Shown in pieces: positions 60,046 through 64,000 of a stretch of 64,000 nucleotides of DNA (position 1 is the first letter of the stretch; every line of letters begins with the position of its first letter). The notes under the pieces were generated by a model. The model did no database searches and was not told the DNA's origin. It worked only from the letters and a program-made list of their open reading frames with translations. This DNA comes from Glandiceps talaboti (Eukaryota; Hemichordata; Enteropneusta; Spengelidae): contig NC_135561.1 of NCBI RefSeq assembly GCF_964340395.1, positions 13,866,461 through 13,930,460 on the forward strand. The letters are read 5' to 3'. The translations under genes and the position numbers were made by a program.

Positions 60046-60739
60046 CCTTATCTGATTCACTTATTAGTAAAAGGCCGACAATGACAGCCGTACTCACCAT
60101 GTGAATTGCTACTATCCCATGACCTACAATATGACAAAGGGCTGTTAAAATGATGACGTAATATATCGGTTCTTTAAATATAGATAAATCTACTAGGAAT
60201 GCCACGTACACATGCATTAAAACAGGCCTGACACTTTGATTTGCTGAGACGTCTGTTATTTCCCTTTGCATCTGACGTTGGTCTTGTTAATGATTCACTA
60301 CAGCTGATATCCCCACTTTCACTTTTGTCGATTTCTTTGTTCGTATTTTCAAGTTCTGCACTGAGTTTTTCATTGCTTAAGTCGAGAGGGCATTTTGTTG
60401 TATCATGTTCCCTTATAGCACACCCTCTTTGTTCATTTTCTGGATATTCCACACGGTTGGTTTTCGAGAACCGGTTTGTCAAGATGCGGACCGGGTGGTT
60501 TTTTCCCAGGGGCCTCAGAAGAGCACCCGCCACAGAAATATGTGCCGTAACTGCAGACAATATCATTAGAGTTGCTCTCCACCCGTATGTATCAACCAGT
60601 TGCTGGGTGACTACAGATAAAACAAACTGTCCTGCTCCACTTCCAGCCATGGCTAATCCTAAAGCTAGTGATAATCTTTTCTTAAAATATAAACCTACAA
60701 TCTCAATGCATGGTAAGTAGGCAAGGCCGGCACCACAAC

Positions 60740-62182
60740 CTACAAAAGAAAAAAAAGGACAATTAATAATATAATTACCAGAACTGTCATCGTCTATGTA
60801 ACAAATGCAACTCTAGCTTGTAATAGCTCTTGCAGCAGCTCAATGACTAGTACGCATATGCATGGCCTATATACTATACTATGCAATGGTTTTTGGTGGT
60901 TTTACCCAAGGATGCATTGCGGCACAAAGACTACGCATGCGCGTTCTATATACTATGCACTTTCTCAACTTGTCAATATCCTTTATTTATGTTTATTCCT
61001 TCACAATTATGCGTCGTTACTTTATTTTGTCGTTCTGGAATTTAAAAAACTATGACAACATAAGCTTACTGTCGTAGGGAAGAAAATTTAGTAGTTTTCC
61101 TACAGCATTCAGCAGATATTAATTAAACAGATTGAGAATGGAAAGGGGTACCAACGATCGCGAAACGATTATTGTTTATGAAAATTACAAATCACAATTA
61201 AAAACTACATAAACAACTTCACCAAACACATATGATTTGTTGTTATCGTTGATGGATGTACCACGTTATATGAAAAAAAATATTAACATACCAAAGTGTA
61301 TAAGTCGATCAGTGGTCGATATTCTTCATGAGCAGTGCAGACAGAGGACTGAAGTACGTGGGCAGAAATCATGATCACCGTTGAGGGCGTTGATTTTTGG
61401 ACACGGACCCAAATCAATTTGATTTGATTTATCGTGTACACAGCTAAAAAAAAATACGTTTCCCCACAGGTGATGCAACACCGTGTAGGATGTGCTATAT
61501 TTAAATAAGTCATTACAGTTTGTTTTGTTTTGTTTTTAAAACCAAAACATATCAATGTATTTACACAAAGCTATTTTCAAATAAAATTTCGATCAATCTG
61601 GTGCTTTTATGATACGCTGCCTACTTTATTTTGACACAAAACACCCCCCCCCGTAGGGTGTAGCACCCTCAACGGCGAGAGTCTGGGTAACCAAGACTAT
61701 TGCATGTGTCCATGGTTTATTGTCTAAATAACGAACGCATAAATATTCATAAAGCGTCGCAAGTATAAATTGTAAGCTGGTGAATTTGATTGACGTTCTG
61801 TTGTCTGGTTCTACAAGGCTTGACGTTGCCCGCCCTCCAAGTGTTGGGAATGTGACATAACGATGTGATGATAATGTATGCAGAAAATTTCATTCTGGGG
61901 GTCTGAACTTAGGGTAGGGCTTTGTGGAAGGTCAACCACGACTTTGGGGAAATGGTCACAAAGTTGACAAAAACATTCATAAGATCATTATGGGATAGAA
62001 GGAATTCCAGTTTGAGTCACTAAGAGTTATTGGCATATTAAGTATGCTTGTAATTTGACAGGGGAGTACCATTCTTGTTTCTTAGTGTTGATTTGTTTGA
62101 TTGTATTGTCATGTGTATTGGTTCTGTGTCTGTATATTTTATCCTATTTAATAGCTTTTTATGCACCGTTGCAAAGGTGTAA

Positions 62183-62213
<31 letters not shown>

Positions 62214-62225
62214 ATGAATGAATGA

Positions 62226-62316
<91 letters not shown>

Positions 62317-64000
62317 ATACATAAATAAATAACGGCATACAAGTATTGAACACAAGAACTCGAAAGGGTGAAGTAAAGATATAGCCTTTATTTCGAAATT
62401 AGAAATCTTCATATGTATCGTCACTACGATATTAAATTGACAAGTGTGTTTTTTTGCGTGATGATCAGGATTAGGGATCGAATCTGAAAAAAAAATGGAG
62501 AAGAGAATCAATGTTGTTGAAGGGTGGGGGGGGGGGCTGATCTAGGCAAATGTATTTCACTTTCAGGGCTAAGGAAACCCCATATATGCAGTCACAGTCT
62601 TAGACAAGTTCCCTCCAAAAGCTATACTGTGGTGAAGCTAATATCAAACTAAGTACGTTCACGAATTAGGTACGTACATTCAAGTGTATATATTTACAAA
62701 ATGGGATAAACGCAAAATATCCTACAGGAGGTCTACGTGGTGATATTTGATTACGTTCTAACTGTGTAGTACCGTAGCCTGTGGGGGGGGGGGGGCAAGG
62801 GGGCAAAAAAGAAAAAAACTACTTTTTGAATAAATAGCGATGCTATTAAAATCGTTATTTACGTGACGATTCCTAGCATGCGCGATTTCAATGGATAGTT
62901 CACTAAAGTGACTGTACACTGACTCATGGCTAATATCTATCTTATATCGCTATTGTACGCTGGCTTAACTTTGAATTAAAATGTGTCCACTTAAAAATTG
63001 TAACCTTTAGCAGCAAATTAAAACTTCTTTGCGCGGGAAAGTACAAAAGAAGTGCGTACATGCACTGTGCATTTTCTGCGAGTAACAGTAGTCTTGTTCA
63101 GTAGTCTCCTTCATTTGAAGATAGCAAGTCGCAATTATACTGTCAGCTAGTGAAACTCAAAAAAAAAAAGACGGAAAAAATCGTTCAACGTGAGGTTGCC
63201 TGCCATACTGCATGCAGTGACTCCGAAGATGTGCTCGATCTTATTTACATCTTGTTCCTTATATTAAAACATTTCATGCTGATAAAACGGCAGATCTCTT
63301 TTTTGAATGTTTGGTGGCCCTGAAAAACTATTAAACTAGGTACGCAGTTTAAGATCCACTATTTGAAGATATTTCTTTCAATAATTGTGTTCGACGTTGT
63401 CTTTGCAATTGGTTAAAATGTTGTTTGATATGATTATCTCATTGTACACTGACACTAGCGTTATTCCGCAATTCATTTTGAAGCGACAATTTGCTATGGA
63501 AAGAATATCCCTGAATTTGTAACCAGAGCTGTACCTTCGACATCAAAATCCAAACTTCAATTTCCATTATAATGATAATGACAAGGAGAATTCACTGAGT
63601 GCACCTTGGGTTCCGACATAAACGAGGCCATAACAGTTTTGGGAGTTGGGTAAAGAAAATCATTATTTTGTTGTGTTACCTATTTGAGAAAGCACCATTC
63701 ATTTGTTTTTACTTTGAATGTGACATCTTTTCGGCAACTACTTTGAAAGAAAAAAATGAAAAAGCTGTTCAACCTACCCATATATTTTTTTCTTGTGATG
63801 GGCAATATATCCTTATGCGGGCTTCACATTTTTTTTCAAAATTAAATATATTTCTTTATATTTTCTGAATAGTACATGTAACAATATACATTTCAGTCTA
63901 TTCCAAATTATATAATATCTTATAAAGTGGTTTACTTGGCTCTGATGTTGCATACAAGCATGAATTGAGATTAAATATCCAATGTGCACTAAAAAGAATT
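60740..64000. other. Non-coding sequence 5' of gene E exon 3
   Basis: It was searched for SLC16 exons 1 and 2 (GGWGWF and FGHRKTV) and none was found. It contains a probable LINE 3' tail with (AAAT)n at 62180-62335 and several G or C runs. No other gene is supported. Confidence 0.55.
62130..62335 (+). repeat. Probable LINE 3' end: stem-loop plus (AAAT)n tail
   Basis: A short hairpin GCACCGTTGCAAAGGTGT (62161-62180) runs directly into ~150 bp of AAAT repeats. A 3' stem-loop followed by a short tandem repeat is typical of CR1/Jockey-group LINE tails. No reverse transcriptase is visible, so only the end remains, and the tract could instead be a plain microsatellite. Confidence 0.45.

Larger units (their letters stand above)
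56820..60739 (-). pseudogene. SLC16 family transporter, array gene E, partial (exons 3-6) with a frame break
   Basis: The exons are 60098-60739, 59046-59250, 58067-58231 and 56820-57040, with normal GT-AG borders and family phases. TM5 reads YFKKRLSLALGLAMAGSGAG, TM8 reads GLSQMVGRP and the C-terminus is -TSSL. Exon 3 is 642 nt; the other three genes have exon 3 lengths of 3n+2, so this one is out by one base. The frame shifts between SKSKCQACFN and DLSIFKEP (about 60180-60220), while the other exons stay clean. Either this is a young pseudogene, or the assembly has an indel, or a tiny intron restores frame. Exons 1-2 are not found up to the window end at 64000. It is the most diverged member in exon 5 (FLDPSKLAAG). 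Confidence 0.78.

Noticed and set aside
60241-60720. 159-codon + strand frame
   Set aside because: It is antisense to SLC16 gene E exon 3, whose minus-strand translation carries the TM5 signature.

Overview
This is a eukaryotic, intron-rich window from an invertebrate animal. GT-AG introns with conserved phases, SLC16-type carriers, a CUB-LDLa-trypsin-fold protein, a Death-domain protein, a Penelope-like retroelement and very abundant di-, tri- and tetranucleotide tracts all point that way. The style of gene content and repeats suits a marine invertebrate, perhaps a hemichordate or another invertebrate deuterostome, but I cannot fix the species. Every gene I can support lies on the minus strand.

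Layout, left to right: (1) about 0.18-4.1 kb, a three-exon Death-domain gene with a coiled-coil exon and an unrecognised N-terminal region; a hairpin-bounded array of ~148-bp repeats sits in its first visible intron. (2) 4.1-9.45 kb, a repeat-dominated intergenic stretch. (3) 9.5-17.45 kb, a nine-exon secreted CUB-LDLa-trypsin-fold gene (465 aa) in which all three catalytic-triad positions and the activation site are replaced, so it is a serine-protease homologue rather than an active enzyme. (4) 17.45-20.7 kb, repeats including a MITE with a perfect 9-bp target duplication. (5) 20.7-61 kb, a head-to-tail array of SLC16 (monocarboxylate-transporter-like) genes with the same exon phases: A (20727-29428, 509 aa), B (32400-38604, 492 aa), a two-exon remnant C (42647-43758), D (47005-52207, 497 aa) and E (56820-60739, 5' part beyond the window or missing, with one reading-frame break). 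(6) 61-64 kb, non-coding sequence with a probable LINE 3' tail.

The array looks like repeated local duplication followed by divergence and decay. Genes B and D, and remnant C, also share similar 5' flanks, so regulatory sequence was probably copied along with coding sequence. Genes A, B, D and E all end in a class I PDZ-ligand-like C-terminus, and the TM1 Lys and TM8 Asp used for lactate/proton transport by MCT1-type carriers are replaced. Intron 3 of gene A carries a 5'-truncated Penelope-like element that encodes RT-GIY-YIG and has a convincing hammerhead-ribozyme fold in its 3' region. Several foldback MITE families recur through introns and spacers. No rRNA gene, intact tRNA gene or CRISPR array was seen.
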